A stretch of DNA of 64,000 nucleotides, from NCBI GenBank assembly GCA_016713235.1, contig JADJPN010000003.1, forward strand, positions 496,001 through 560,000, given 5' to 3'. The notes beneath the pieces are model-generated. The model had not been told where the DNA came from. It ran no database searches and saw nothing but the letters and a program-made list of their open reading frames with translations. Of this stretch, positions 18,541 to 27,986 are shown piece after piece (within the stretch, counting starts at the first letter, position 1; each line of letters starts with the position of its first letter). The DNA comes from Hyphomicrobiales bacterium. GTDB taxonomy: Bacteria > Pseudomonadota > Alphaproteobacteria > Rhizobiales > Xanthobacteraceae. Made by a program: the position numbers and the translations under genes.

Positions 18541-19406
18541 GTGAAGCTTCCGCCGATAGATTATCTCAACCCAGAATCGGTCGAAGAAGTGGTGCAGCTT
18601 CTCGGCAAACGGGAAGACGCCAAAATTCTGAGTGGCGGGCAAAGCCTGATGCCGATGCTTGCATTTCGGGTAGCCAATTCGAGCGTACTGATCGATCTGC
18701 GGCGCGTCCCAGGCATTGATCACATTCGCGTCGATGAGAGTGGCATCGAGCTTGGCGCGAAAGTCCGCTGGCGTGATATCGAGCGGGATACGCGTCTTGC
18801 AGCCGCGCATCCGCTTTTGGTCGAAGCAGTGAGTCATATCGCGCACTACCAGATCCGAAATCGGGGAACGGTGGGCGGTAGTCTCGCGCATGCCGATCCC
18901 GCAGCGGAATTGCCCGCAATCGCACTGACTTGCGAGGCGCAGATTATTGCAGTTGGACCACGCGGCCAGCGCGAAATTCCTGCCGCAGAATTCTTTCTCG
19001 CACCGCTTATTACCGCGCTCGAGCCGGATGAACTGATCGTTGCCATGCGCTTGCCAGTATGGCCCGAGGCACGCCGGTTTGGTTTCAAGGAGTTTTCACG
19101 CCGTTCAGGCGATTTTGCGCTGGCGGGCGCTGCAGTCTTTTCGATCTTGATGAAAATGGCCGCATAAGTGCGCCACATGTTGGCGCATTTGGCATTGCCG
19201 ATACGCCGGTGCGTCTGCGGGAAACCGAAGTGGCACTGGAAGGCAAGCTGCCTGAAAATACTATGCTGGCCGAAGCGGTTAAGCTTGGCACGAGCGGTCT
19301 TGAAATACGGAACGACATTCACGCCGATGCCGATTACAGGCGTGCATTATTGGAAACACTTTTGATGCGAGCACTTGAAGCCGCGACGCAGCGGATGCAC
19401 TCATGA
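18541..19406 (+). CDS. molybdenum hydroxylase FAD subunit (CoxM/CutM-like), one-base frameshift
   Basis: The medium subunit of a xanthine-oxidase-family hydroxylase (about 288 aa) carries FAD, which passes electrons from the FeS subunit. Seen: IDYLNPESVEEVVQLLG; FAD motifs KILSGGQSLMPMLAF and RNRGTVGGSLAHADPAAELP; then GFKEFSRRSGDFALAGAA. The GTG at 18541 is chosen because it gives the usual start; the open frame reaches 18481 through the operator. One T is missing in the run 19138-19141; corrected it reads VFFDLDENGRIS. The stop overlaps the next start (ATGA). Confidence 0.88.
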
Positions 19407-19885
19407 CGTCGATCACACCCATCATCAACGGTGTTGCTATCACGATTGATGTTCCCGACCGTGTGACGCTTGCTGATGCGTTGAGGGAGAAGGTTCGGCT
19501 TACGGGAACGCACGTAGGCTGCGAGCATGGCGTTTGCGGTACATGTACCGTGATCGTGGATGGGCTGGCAGTGCGCTCTTGTCTTATGCTCGCTGTTCAG
19601 GCCGATAACGCGCAGATCACGACGGTGGAAGGCCTAAGCGAAAACGGGAAACTCAGCGCATTGCAAGAGGCATTTCGAAAGCATCACGCGTTGCAATGCG
19701 GGTTCTGCACATCGGGAATCCTCACCACGATGCATGCGTTGCTTCTGGAAGAACCTGGCGCCGGCGAGCAGCGCATTCGTGAGGTGTTGTCAGGAAATCT
19801 TTGCCGCTGCACGGGCTACATTCCTATCGTCGAAGCCGTGCTAGAAGCGCGAGCGGCTTACCAAAGAGTGAAGCCGGGCACATGA
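19403..19885 (+). CDS. molybdenum hydroxylase 2Fe-2S subunit (CoxS-like)
   Basis: The 160-aa small subunit has two [2Fe-2S] clusters: a plant-ferredoxin set (GCEHGVCGTCTVIVDG, then SC near residue 59) and a second set (LQCGFCTSGILTT, NLCRCTGYIPI). It shuttles electrons from molybdenum to FAD. Overlaps of 4 and 4 nt with its neighbours show translational coupling. The length is normal and the gene is intact. Confidence 0.95.
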   Translation: MTSITPIINGVAITIDVPDRVTLADALREKVRLTGTHVGCEHGVCGTCTVIVDGLAVRSCLMLAVQADNAQITTVEGLSENGKLSALQEAFRKHHALQCGFCTSGILTTMHALLLEEPGAGEQRIREVLSGNLCRCTGYIPIVEAVLEARAAYQRVKPGT

Positions 19886-22170
19886 TCCGTCCCAATGCAT
19901 ATGTAGGTAGCGCCATTGAGCGGATTGAAGACGAACGGCTTTTGTCTGGCAAAGGCACGTTTGTTGGCGATCTTAACCCGGCCGAATTGCTTCACGTCGC
20001 GATCCTGCGTAGTCCGATATCGCACGGTCTTATCCGAAGTATCGATGTTTCTGCCGCCCGTGCACTCACCGGTGTTAGCGCAGTAATTACCGCAGCTGAG
20101 ATCGGGACCGTTCCTATCATTCCTATCCGTCAGCATCCGGTACCGGAGGGTGAAGCGTTCCGGCAACCGGTGATCGCTTCCGGGAAAGTGCGTTATGTTG
20201 GTGAACCAGTTGTCGTAGTGGTTGCCGTCGACCCGGCAATTGCGGAGGACGCGCTTGAGTTGATTGTTCTCGACATCGAGGAATTGCCGCCGGTTGTGGA
20301 TTATGTGACAGCGTCTCGCGGCGAGTCTCTTTTGTTTGAGGAAGTTGGTTCGAACAAAGCGGCCACTTTCAACGCGCGAATGGGAGACGCCACTGCCGCA
20401 TTCGCGCAAGCTCATTACACGCGAAAGGAGCGCTTCAGCGTCCAGCGTCATACTGCTTTCCCGATGGAGACTCGTGGCCTTTTAGCGGAATGGGACGACA
20501 ATGCTGGCCGTATGACGCTATACGGTGCCACCAAAGTGCCGTTCTTCAACCGGCGCGTGCTTGCATCGATGCTCGATATCGAGCTTTCCGCTGTCGATCT
20601 TATTGAAGTCGATGTCGGCGGCGGATTCGGCGCTCGCGGTGAGTTTTATCCGGAAGACTTTCTGGTGCCGTTCGCTGCCCGCCATGTTGGAGGAAAGGTT
20701 CGCTGGATCGAGGATCGGCGCGAACACTTGATGGCGATGAACCATGCCCGCGAGATGTATGCGGAAATGGAAATTGCATGCACGAAGGAAGGGATCGTTG
20801 TTGGCATCCGTGGGCGTATTGACATCGATCTCGGCGCTTATGCACGTACCAACGGCTTCACAACCCCACGCAATGTCGTGCAGTTTGTGTCGGGTCCGTA
20901 TTGTATTCGTAACATTGCAATTGATTCCCATTCGTTCGTGACCAGCAAAACGCCTACCGGAACTTATCGTGGGCCGGGTCGCTACGGATCCAGTTTCTTT
21001 TGTGAGCGCTTACTCGATATGGCGGCCGCCGATCTCGGCATTGATCCGGCAGCACTTCGTCTGAAAAATCTGATACGCGAAGATCAACTTCCACGTCCGC
21101 TCGCAACCATGATGAATCTGGACGCGACGTGGCAGACGGAGTTGGACAACGGGGCATACGGGATCGTTATGCAACGCTGCCTTGATGAGTTTGATTGGCA
21201 GGAAAAAGTCAAGTTGCAGGGCCAGTTGATCGATGGCCGTTATCACGGTGTTGCGGTCGGAAATTTCGTAGAAGGGGGTGCCGGCGGACGTTTCGAAAAT
21301 GCTCGTATGACGATCGAAGACGACGGCATGGTTACTGTCGCTGTAGGCTCCACTGCGCTCGGTCAGGGACTGAAGACGGTGATGAGTCAGATTGCCGCCG
21401 ATGCGCTTTCGCTGCCGATCGAGCGGATCAGAATATTGCATGGTTCGACCACGCTGCTGACGGATGGTGTCGGCTCGTTCCACTCGCGAGCTACAGTGAT
21501 GGGTGGCTCGGCAATACTCGTCGCCGCAGAGGCGTTGCTCGAGGTCGTCCGGACGAAAATCAGTGAACGCCTTGGCGCGCCGCAGACTAGGGTATTCTTT
21601 TCTGACGGGGCGATTGAAGCGGACGGAAAGTCATTCCCATTTCAGGATTTCGCCGGAATTTCCGTCGAGAAAACGTTTATCAATACGAAATTGACTTACA
21701 GCTACGGCGCACATGCCGCGCATGTTGCGGTCGATGCCGGAACTGGTGACGTGGAGGTGCTCGACTATGTCACCGTCGATGATGTCGGGCGCGTCGTGAA
21801 TCCAACGACCCTGCACGGACAAGTGCTAGGCGCAATAGTGCAGGGGCTGGGCAGCACTTTTCTGGAGCACCTGCAATACGATGAGAACGGTCAGCTATTG
21901 ACCGGTTCGCTCGCGGATTATCTTTTGCCGACAGCGACCGATTTTCCGAATATTCGTGCGGTATCGCTCGGGCTCAGACCATGTCCCAACAACCCGTTAG
22001 GCGCAAAGGGTGCAGGCGAAGGTGGTCTGATCGCAGTCGGTGGTGTTATCGCGAATGCGGTAGCATCGGCGCTTCGCTCGTTCCAAGTGCAGCCATGTGA
22101 CTTGCCGCTCAGTCCGCCGCGACTATGGCGATTGATCGAAGAATCACGTCTGGTGCAAAAGTCCCGTTAA
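19882..22170 (+). CDS. molybdenum hydroxylase large (molybdopterin) subunit, CoxL-like
   Basis: The 762-aa catalytic subunit binds the molybdopterin cytosine dinucleotide cofactor. The ATG at 19882 overlaps the stop of the small subunit. Motifs: FVGDLNPAELLHVAILRSP, GGGFGARGEFYPED, TGTYRGPGRYGSSFF, GSTALGQGLKTV and the base Glu in GAKGAGEGGLIAVGG. True form I CO dehydrogenases have AYRCSFR with a Cys that binds copper; here the loop is TYRGPGR without Cys. It is thus a hydroxylase of an organic substrate, not a CO oxidiser. The substrate is unknown; the context suggests a heterocycle or aldehyde. Confidence 0.92.
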   Translation: MIRPNAYVGSAIERIEDERLLSGKGTFVGDLNPAELLHVAILRSPISHGLIRSIDVSAARALTGVSAVITAAEIGTVPIIPIRQHPVPEGEAFRQPVIASGKVRYVGEPVVVVVAVDPAIAEDALELIVLDIEELPPVVDYVTASRGESLLFEEVGSNKAATFNARMGDATAAFAQAHYTRKERFSVQRHTAFPMETRGLLAEWDDNAGRMTLYGATKVPFFNRRVLASMLDIELSAVDLIEVDVGGGFGARGEFYPEDFLVPFAARHVGGKVRWIEDRREHLMAMNHAREMYAEMEIACTKEGIVVGIRGRIDIDLGAYARTNGFTTPRNVVQFVSGPYCIRNIAIDSHSFVTSKTPTGTYRGPGRYGSSFFCERLLDMAAADLGIDPAALRLKNLIREDQLPRPLATMMNLDATWQTELDNGAYGIVMQRCLDEFDWQEKVKLQGQLIDGRYHGVAVGNFVEGGAGGRFENARMTIEDDGMVTVAVGSTALGQGLKTVMSQIAADALSLPIERIRILHGSTTLLTDGVGSFHSRATVMGGSAILVAAEALLEVVRTKISERLGAPQTRVFFSDGAIEADGKSFPFQDFAGISVEKTFINTKLTYSYGAHAAHVAVDAGTGDVEVLDYVTVDDVGRVVNPTTLHGQVLGAIVQGLGSTFLEHLQYDENGQLLTGSLADYLLPTATDFPNIRAVSLGLRPCPNNPLGAKGAGEGGLIAVGGVIANAVASALRSFQVQPCDLPLSPPRLWRLIEESRLVQKSR

Positions 22171-22203
22171 GCAAGGCGTCCTCTTCATATCGGATTTGAC
22201 ACG

Positions 22204-23235
22204 ATGAATGACCTTCCGAAAATCAGCATTCGCGTTGATGGTTCGATGACGCCGCAAGAATGCGTAGAGTTAGCACGGGCCGCCGACGAAGCGGGGCTTA
22301 CAAGTGTGTGGTTCGCGGAAAACGCCTTTGCTCGCGGTATTTTGCCGGCAGCTGCCGCGTGCGCCGTCGCCACGAAACACGTTCAGATCAGTGCTGGCGT
22401 ATTCAATCCCTATAGCCGCCATCCGACGATGATGGCGATGGAGATTGGCGCGCTCGATGAATTATCCGACGGCCGCGCCAGCATCAGCATCGGCGCAGGT
22501 ATAATGTCCGCCACCGAGAAAATGGCATTAAATGCCGACAAGCCACTGCCCGCGCTGCGTGACACTTTGATGATTCTAGGCGGGTTGTTGGCGGGAAGAG
22601 AAGTCGAGCATGTTGGAGCGTTCTTTTCGGCGAAGAAAGTGAAGCTGGATTACGCAATCCGCAAGGAAATCCCGGTCTATCTCGCAGGGCGCGGCAACCT
22701 GACTGTAAAGTTGGCCGGTGAAGCGGCCAGCGGCCTCATCGTTTCCAATATGTGTTCGGCTAAATTTGCGGGCAAGGTTGCGGCATTGATGCGGACGAGC
22801 CGCAGTGCAGCGGGTCGCAAATCGCCTGGAAAAGTCATCCAATATATGCCCGCGTCGGTTTCAGCCGAATCATTAAAAGCAAAAGATGCGGCCAAGCGCA
22901 TGATCGGTGAGATGTTGCCGCGGTTCTGGTCCTTGGGCCAAAAACTAGATTCCGCGAAAGAAGCGCTTCTCGCCGGAACGAATATCAGTGAGCCGGAATT
23001 TTCCGGCGTGGCCGCGCGGATACGCAGCGGCGAAGATCCGGCGAGTGTGCTTGACGACCGCTTTGCTACAGCATTTTCCGTGTGTGGCACGCCGGATGAG
23101 TGCCTTGCGCTCGCAAAGATTTATAAGGCCAATGGTGTAGATGCGCTCGCACTAACCTTTGGAGGGTCGAACGCTAAAGATGAAATTAAGGCGATAGGCG
23201 AGGCTCTGGTGCGCGCTCGCGGGGCAGCCCGTTGA
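22204..23235 (+). CDS. LLM class oxidoreductase, probably F420-dependent
   Basis: The 343-aa luciferase-like protein resembles the methylenetetrahydromethanopterin-reductase (F420) branch: ISIRVDGSMTPQECVELARA, GLTSVWFAENAF, VQISAGVFNPYSRHPTMMAME, DGRASISIGAG and IPVYLAGRGNLTVKLAGE. The GxF-N-PYSRHP segment corresponds to the region that carries the non-prolyl cis-peptide bulge of this branch. It is 33 bp from the hydroxylase gene and 290 bp upstream of gcvT. With F420 synthesis and reductase genes in the next unit, F420 is the favoured cofactor, but this is an inference. Confidence 0.85.
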   Translation: MNDLPKISIRVDGSMTPQECVELARAADEAGLTSVWFAENAFARGILPAAAACAVATKHVQISAGVFNPYSRHPTMMAMEIGALDELSDGRASISIGAGIMSATEKMALNADKPLPALRDTLMILGGLLAGREVEHVGAFFSAKKVKLDYAIRKEIPVYLAGRGNLTVKLAGEAASGLIVSNMCSAKFAGKVAALMRTSRSAAGRKSPGKVIQYMPASVSAESLKAKDAAKRMIGEMLPRFWSLGQKLDSAKEALLAGTNISEPEFSGVAARIRSGEDPASVLDDRFATAFSVCGTPDECLALAKIYKANGVDALALTFGGSNAKDEIKAIGEALVRARGAAR

Positions 23236-23304
23236 CTTACGAAGGATACGAAGGCAACTTTTGAAAGTTACGTAATGAAGGCAATGCAAGTTTGATTTGA
23301 CGAA

Positions 23305-23500
23305 AACCCTGCGGGAGAGACCGGCGCTACGCCGGCGCCGAAGGCGCAACCGCCCCGGAAACGCTCAGGCAAAAGGACCGCAAGGGAAGCGATACTCTGG
23401 AAAGCAGCGGGATGCTCGTGCGTCTCGCTCACCGAAGGAGCAAGCCTCGTAGATTGATCGCGAGGTGAAATCTCTCAGGTTCCGAGACAGAGGGGGCGCC
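23305..23500 (+). promoter_or_regulatory. tandem glycine riboswitch
   Basis: Two glycine aptamers lie in series in the 291-bp gap before gcvT. The first has GCGGGAGAGACC, GCCGAAGGCGCAA and CGCTCAGGCAAAAGGACCGC. The second has ACTCTGG, ACCGAAGGAGCAAGCC and ATCTCTCAGG followed by CCGAGACAGAGG. These are the conserved cores of the gcvT RNA motif, which turns on glycine cleavage genes when glycine binds. The only gene gaps in the unit downstream are of a few bases, so it should control everything up to the F420 reductase at 31080. Confidence 0.93.
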
Positions 23501-23526
23501 GCCGTATGACGGACGGCTAGCCCTTT

Positions 23527-24702
23527 ATGTTGAACGGGACCATGATGACTGATCAAAATGCACGCCCTGCGTATGGCGCGCCGCTTCTCACTCCGCTTCA
23601 TGAGCATCATTTGCGGCTAGGCGCGCGGATGGTGGTATTCGCCGGCTACGAAATGCCGGTGCAGTATCGCGACGGCATCATCGCCGAACATTTACATACG
23701 CGCGCTGCGGCCGGCTTATTCGACGTATCGCACATGGGGCAGGCGTTTCTATCGGGTGCAGATTACATAGCACTTGCCCGCTCACTGGAAGCGTTGACGC
23801 CCGCGGACCTGATCGAACTCTTGCCTGGGCAGCAAAAATACACACAGCTCCTGAATGCCGATGGTGGAATCATCGACGACCTGATGGTGTCGCGTCCCTC
23901 CGATCCTCAGGATCAGCGGCTTATGCTTGTCGTCAATGCGGCCCGAAAGCCGGTTGTGTTTCCGCATATCAAACAAAGTCTTCCAGCAGGAATAACGCTG
24001 ACTGTTCTGGACGATCATGCGTTGCTCGCTTTGCAGGGACCGCTCGCGGTTTCCGTATTGGAACGAAACGTTTCTCAGGCGCGCGCTATGCGTTTCATGA
24101 GCGTGATCTCGGGTCAGTTCGATGGCGTTGGATGCACCATCAGCCGCTCGGGCTACACCGGCGAAGACGGTTTTGAAATTTCGATGCCTGCAGCCGACGC
24201 GCCCCAAGTTTTTTCACGCCTGATTGAAGCGCCGGAAGTGAGGCCGATCGGCCTCGGCGCGCGCGATACGCTTCGGCTTGAAGCCGGCCTATGCCTTTAT
24301 GGTCACGACATTTCAGAAACAACTTCGCCGGTCGAAGCGGCGCTGTCGTGGTCGATCGGCAAACGACGCCGTAGAGAAGGGGGATTTCCGGGCGAGGAAC
24401 GAATCCGTAGTGAATTGGCGAACGGCGCGTCGCGCCGGCGCGTCGGCATGCTACCGGATGGGCGTGCTCCTGCCCGCGAAGGCGCTAGCATCCTTTCCGG
24501 CGATCGCATTATAGGCGCGATCACTTCAGGAACTTTCAGTCCGACGCTGAAGCGACCGATCTCCATGGGCTATATCGAAACGGGCCTCGCGAAAGGCGGA
24601 AGTGTCGTTGCGCTTGCCGCTCGAGATAAAAAAAATTCGTCAGTGGTTACCCCGTTGCCTTTCGTTCCACACCGTTATCACCGTGAAAAGGAATCTTCAT
24701 GA
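23527..24702 (+). CDS. gcvT: glycine cleavage system T protein (aminomethyltransferase)
   Basis: The 391-aa T protein transfers the methylene of the aminomethyl-lipoyl H protein to tetrahydrofolate and releases ammonia. Seen: TPLHEHHLRLGARMVVFAGYE, LFDVSHMGQ, GIIDDLMVSR, SGYTGEDGFEI, GLGARDTLRLEAGLCLYGHDI and a C-terminal barrel with GTFSPTLKRPISMGYI. An ATG at 23527 or a second in-frame ATG at 23542 could start it. It follows the riboswitch by 27 bp and overlaps gcvH by 4 nt. Confidence 0.95.
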   Translation: MLNGTMMTDQNARPAYGAPLLTPLHEHHLRLGARMVVFAGYEMPVQYRDGIIAEHLHTRAAAGLFDVSHMGQAFLSGADYIALARSLEALTPADLIELLPGQQKYTQLLNADGGIIDDLMVSRPSDPQDQRLMLVVNAARKPVVFPHIKQSLPAGITLTVLDDHALLALQGPLAVSVLERNVSQARAMRFMSVISGQFDGVGCTISRSGYTGEDGFEISMPAADAPQVFSRLIEAPEVRPIGLGARDTLRLEAGLCLYGHDISETTSPVEAALSWSIGKRRRREGGFPGEERIRSELANGASRRRVGMLPDGRAPAREGASILSGDRIIGAITSGTFSPTLKRPISMGYIETGLAKGGSVVALAARDKKNSSVVTPLPFVPHRYHREKESS

Positions 24703-25076
24703 ACACCAAACGATTTACCGAAGATCACGAATGGATCAGCGTCAATGACGGCATCGGCACTATTGGTATTACGGATTACGCACAGGAACATCTCGGCGAT
24801 ATCGTATTTGTGCAGCTTCCAGAAGTTGGCAAAAGCCTGAAGAAGCGCTCCGCTGCCGCGGTAGTCGAGTCCGTGAAAGCGGCGAGCGACGTTTATGCGC
24901 CGGTCTCAGGAGAGGTCGTGGAGGTGAACACTGGCCTTGAAGAAAGCCCTGAAATTGTGAACGAGGAAGCGATGGGTAAAGGGTGGTTCTTCAAAATAAA
25001 ACTGAGTCAGAAGGAAGAACTCGACGGCCTCATGACGGAAGAGGATTACAAGTCTTTCGTCGCTAAATCCGCGTAA
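24699..25076 (+). CDS. gcvH: glycine cleavage system H protein
   Basis: The 125-aa lipoyl carrier shows FTEDHEWISV, GITDYAQEHLGDIVFVQLPE and the lipoyl lysine in ESVKAASDVYAPVSGEV (around residue 64). It shuttles the aminomethyl group between P, T and L proteins. Normal length, intact, coupled to gcvT by ATGA. Confidence 0.96.
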   Translation: MNTKRFTEDHEWISVNDGIGTIGITDYAQEHLGDIVFVQLPEVGKSLKKRSAAAVVESVKAASDVYAPVSGEVVEVNTGLEESPEIVNEEAMGKGWFFKIKLSQKEELDGLMTEEDYKSFVAKSA

Positions 25077-25102
25077 GAGAATTGCAATCAGCAGGGGAAA
25101 CC

Positions 25103-26445
25103 ATGCGCTATCTTCCACTTTCGTCCGAAGACCGGACCGCGATGCTAGATCGCGTTGGCGTTTCGACGGTCGATGAGCTGTTTACAGATATTCCTGAAGA
25201 AAAAAGGCTGAACGGGTTTTTAAATCTGCCGCGGCGCAAGGGTGAGTTGGAAGTCGAGCGCGCATTTCAGCAACAGGCTGCAAAAAACATGACCGCTGGC
25301 AGCGTACCGTTCTTCGTCGGCTGTGGGGCATATAAGCATCATGTTCCGGCAAGTGTTGATCATCTTATCCAGCGATCGGAGTTTCTGACCTCCTACACAC
25401 CGTACCAGCCGGAAATCGCGCAAGGTACTTTGCAGTATCTTTTCGAGTTCCAAACTCAGGTAGCGATGCTTACGGGAATGGAAATCGCAAACGCGTCGAT
25501 GTACGACGGATCGACTGCGGCGGCAGAAGCTGTGCTCATGGCACACCGTATTACCAAGCGCCGCAAAGCGTTGCTGTCTGGAAATTTGCATCCTCATTAT
25601 CGCGATACCATTTCCACCGTGGCGCGCTGTGCTGACGATGCAATCATTTCACTGGCGCCGTCGCCGGATGGACCGCAGGTATTGCTTGATGAGATAGATG
25701 AACAGACATCCTGTGTTGTCGTACAAAATCCCGATCATTTGGTCACTTGCAGGACCTCACCGCGATTGCAGCGCGAGCACATGAGAAAGGGTGCGCTGCT
25801 CGTTGTCGTGGTTGTAGAGGCGATTTCGTTCGGGATCGTGCGTGCGCCGGGGGATATGGGGGCGGATATTGTGGTTGCTGAAGGGCAATCAATCGGCAAT
25901 GCGCTGTCGTTTGGCGGGCCCTATGTCGGATTATTTGCAACGAGACAAAGTATCTGCGCCAGATGCCAGGAAGGCTTTCTGGCGAAACAGTCGATGTCAA
26001 CGGAAGGCGTAGCTTCGTTTTGACGTTGTCGGCGCGCGAGCAGCATATTCGCCGCGAGAAGGCGACTTCGAATATATGCACGAATTCTGGTTTATGTGCG
26101 CTCGCTTTCACGATTCACATGACGCTGCTTGGTGAGGAAGGGTTGCGCAAACTTGCCCGTGTCAATCACGCCAATGCGGTAGCGCTTGCCGAAAGTCTCG
26201 CTGCGATTCCCAGCGTATCGGTACTCAACAAAGGTTTCTTCAACGAGTTTACGATTCGTGTTCCAGTAGATGCCGCGCAGGTCGTCGACAAGCTTGCGAG
26301 GCGGGGCATCCTTGCAGGCGTTCCGGCCAGTCGTCTCGAGCCAGGCGTGGCGGAATTGAAGGACCTCATCATTGTTGCGGCAACCGAAATCAATACGGCT
26401 AAAGATCGCGATGCCTATGCTGCTGCGCTGAGAGAGGTACTCTAA
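25103..26445 (+). CDS. gcvPA: glycine dehydrogenase (decarboxylating) subunit 1, three small indels
   Basis: This is the N-terminal half of the split P protein, about 447 aa, which with GcvPB decarboxylates glycine onto lipoyl-H. The ATG at 25103 follows AGGGGAA. Seen: [74 protein letters not shown], and later [20 protein letters not shown] and [18 protein letters not shown]. Single-base losses in the runs 25738-25740 and 25947-25949 and a gain at 25789-25791 disturb the frame; correction restores PDHFGHLQDL and [12 protein letters not shown]. Confidence 0.9.
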
Positions 26446-27986
26446 TGCTTAATAATCAGGGTCGGCCGACTACGGGTGGCGTGTCCGAGGAAGCGCTGCA
26501 TCCGACTTTCACCGGCAATCGCGCGCTTCAAATTGAGGAGCCGCTTATCTTTGAAATCGGGAGGCCCGCAAATACCGGCGTCGACCTGGATGAGCCTGCG
26601 CAGTTTGAGTCCAAGCTCAGTAATCTGGAGCGCAATGCGCCCATCGGCCTTCCCGGCCTTAGCGAGCCGGAAACAGTCCGACACTTCGTCCGACTGTCGG
26701 CAAAAAACTATTCGATCGATGCAGGCATATTCCCACTCGGCTCCTGCACCATGAAACACAATGCACGATTGAACGAGAAGATGGCACGTCTGCCAGGCTT
26801 TGCCGATATTCACCCTCTGCAACCGCTCTTTAGCGTGCAAGGTGCGATCGATGTAATTCAGCAACTCGTCGTCTGGCTGCGCGAACTTACCGGCATGCCT
26901 GCAATCGCGATAACGCCTAAGGCCGGCGCGCATGGTGAGTTGTGCGGTATGATGGCGATTAAAGCCGCGCTTGCGGCGCGAGGCGAGCAGCGCACGACTG
27001 TTCTGGTGCCGGAATCCGCGCATGGCACGAATCCCGCGACCGCAGCTTTGCTAGGCTATCAGATCAAGAGCATCGTCGCGCGGGACGACGGCACGGTATC
27101 GGTCGAGGAAGTGCGAAAGCATCTTTCCTCCGATGTTGCTGCGATCATGCTGACCAATCCGAACACTTGTGGTCTGTTCGAGCGGGACGTGTTGGCCATC
27201 GCCGATGCAATCCACGACGTCGGCGCATATTTTTATGCCGATGGTGCAAACTTCAATGCGATGGTTGGAAAAGTGCGGCCCGGCGATCTTGGCGTCGATG
27301 CAATGCATATCAATTTGCACAAAACGTTTTCTACGCCCCATGGCGGTGGCGGGCCTGTTGCGGGACCTTTTGCGCTTTCCGAAAGGCTAGCGCCTTTCGT
27401 CCCGGTTCCTTATGTCACCGCGGACGCGAATTTGGCGCAACTCATTGAACATTCCGATGGCGCTTCGCTCGGCAGAATGTCGGCGTTTCACGGCCAGATG
27501 GGTATGTACGTGCGGGCACTGGCTTACATGCTTTCACACGGAAACGATGGCATGAAGCAGGCGTCGGAAGATGCGGTGCTCAGTGCAAATTATATCCGAG
27601 TTTCGCTTTCTGATGTGATGTCGTTGCCGTTCGACCGAACCTGCATGCACGAAGCGTTGTTCGACGATCGCTGGCTAGAGGGAACAGGTATTACGACGCT
27701 CGATTTTGCAAAGGCAATGATCGACGAAGGGTTCCATCCGATGAGTATTTATTTTCCACTCGTGGTCCATGGTGCAATGCTTATCGAGCCGACCGAATCC
27801 GAAAGCAAGATAAGCCTCGACCAATTCATTGGAGCGCTACGCGAACTCGCGGCGGCGGCCAAACGAGGGGATAAGGATCGCTTTGTCGGCGCGCCGTATC
27901 ATGCGCCACGCCAGCGCCTAGATGAAACGCGCGCCGCTCGCTCGCCAGTCTTGCGTTGGGCAGGGCACTCGCCTGCAATATCATAA
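26445..27986 (+). CDS. gcvPB: glycine dehydrogenase (decarboxylating) subunit 2
   Basis: The 513-aa C-terminal half of the split P protein carries the PLP lysine in INLHKTFSTPHGGGGPVAGP. SYSID-like KNYSIDAGIFPLGSCTMKHN, PKAGAHGELCGMMAIKAAL and ESAHGTNPATAALLGY are further signatures. It overlaps the gcvPA stop by one base, and its own stop (TAATG) overlaps the FO synthase start. Intact and of normal size. Confidence 0.96.
   Translation: MLNNQGRPTTGGVSEEALHPTFTGNRALQIEEPLIFEIGRPANTGVDLDEPAQFESKLSNLERNAPIGLPGLSEPETVRHFVRLSAKNYSIDAGIFPLGSCTMKHNARLNEKMARLPGFADIHPLQPLFSVQGAIDVIQQLVVWLRELTGMPAIAITPKAGAHGELCGMMAIKAALAARGEQRTTVLVPESAHGTNPATAALLGYQIKSIVARDDGTVSVEEVRKHLSSDVAAIMLTNPNTCGLFERDVLAIADAIHDVGAYFYADGANFNAMVGKVRPGDLGVDAMHINLHKTFSTPHGGGGPVAGPFALSERLAPFVPVPYVTADANLAQLIEHSDGASLGRMSAFHGQMGMYVRALAYMLSHGNDGMKQASEDAVLSANYIRVSLSDVMSLPFDRTCMHEALFDDRWLEGTGITTLDFAKAMIDEGFHPMSIYFPLVVHGAMLIEPTESESKISLDQFIGALRELAAAAKRGDKDRFVGAPYHAPRQRLDETRAARSPVLRWAGHSPAIS

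Noticed and set aside
19858..21483. Long antisense frames within the hydroxylase genes
   Set aside because: They mirror the codon structure of the intact forward genes, which carry clear motifs; no independent support.
18541..22170. Aerobic carbon monoxide dehydrogenase (coxMSL)
   Set aside because: The large subunit has TYRGPGR and no Cys in the active-site loop, so CO oxidation is not supported despite the coxMSL-like gene order.
23305..23500. Tandem repeats or CRISPR-like array before gcvT
   Set aside because: The repeated motifs are the two aptamers of a glycine riboswitch. No CRISPR repeats or cas genes were seen anywhere in the window.
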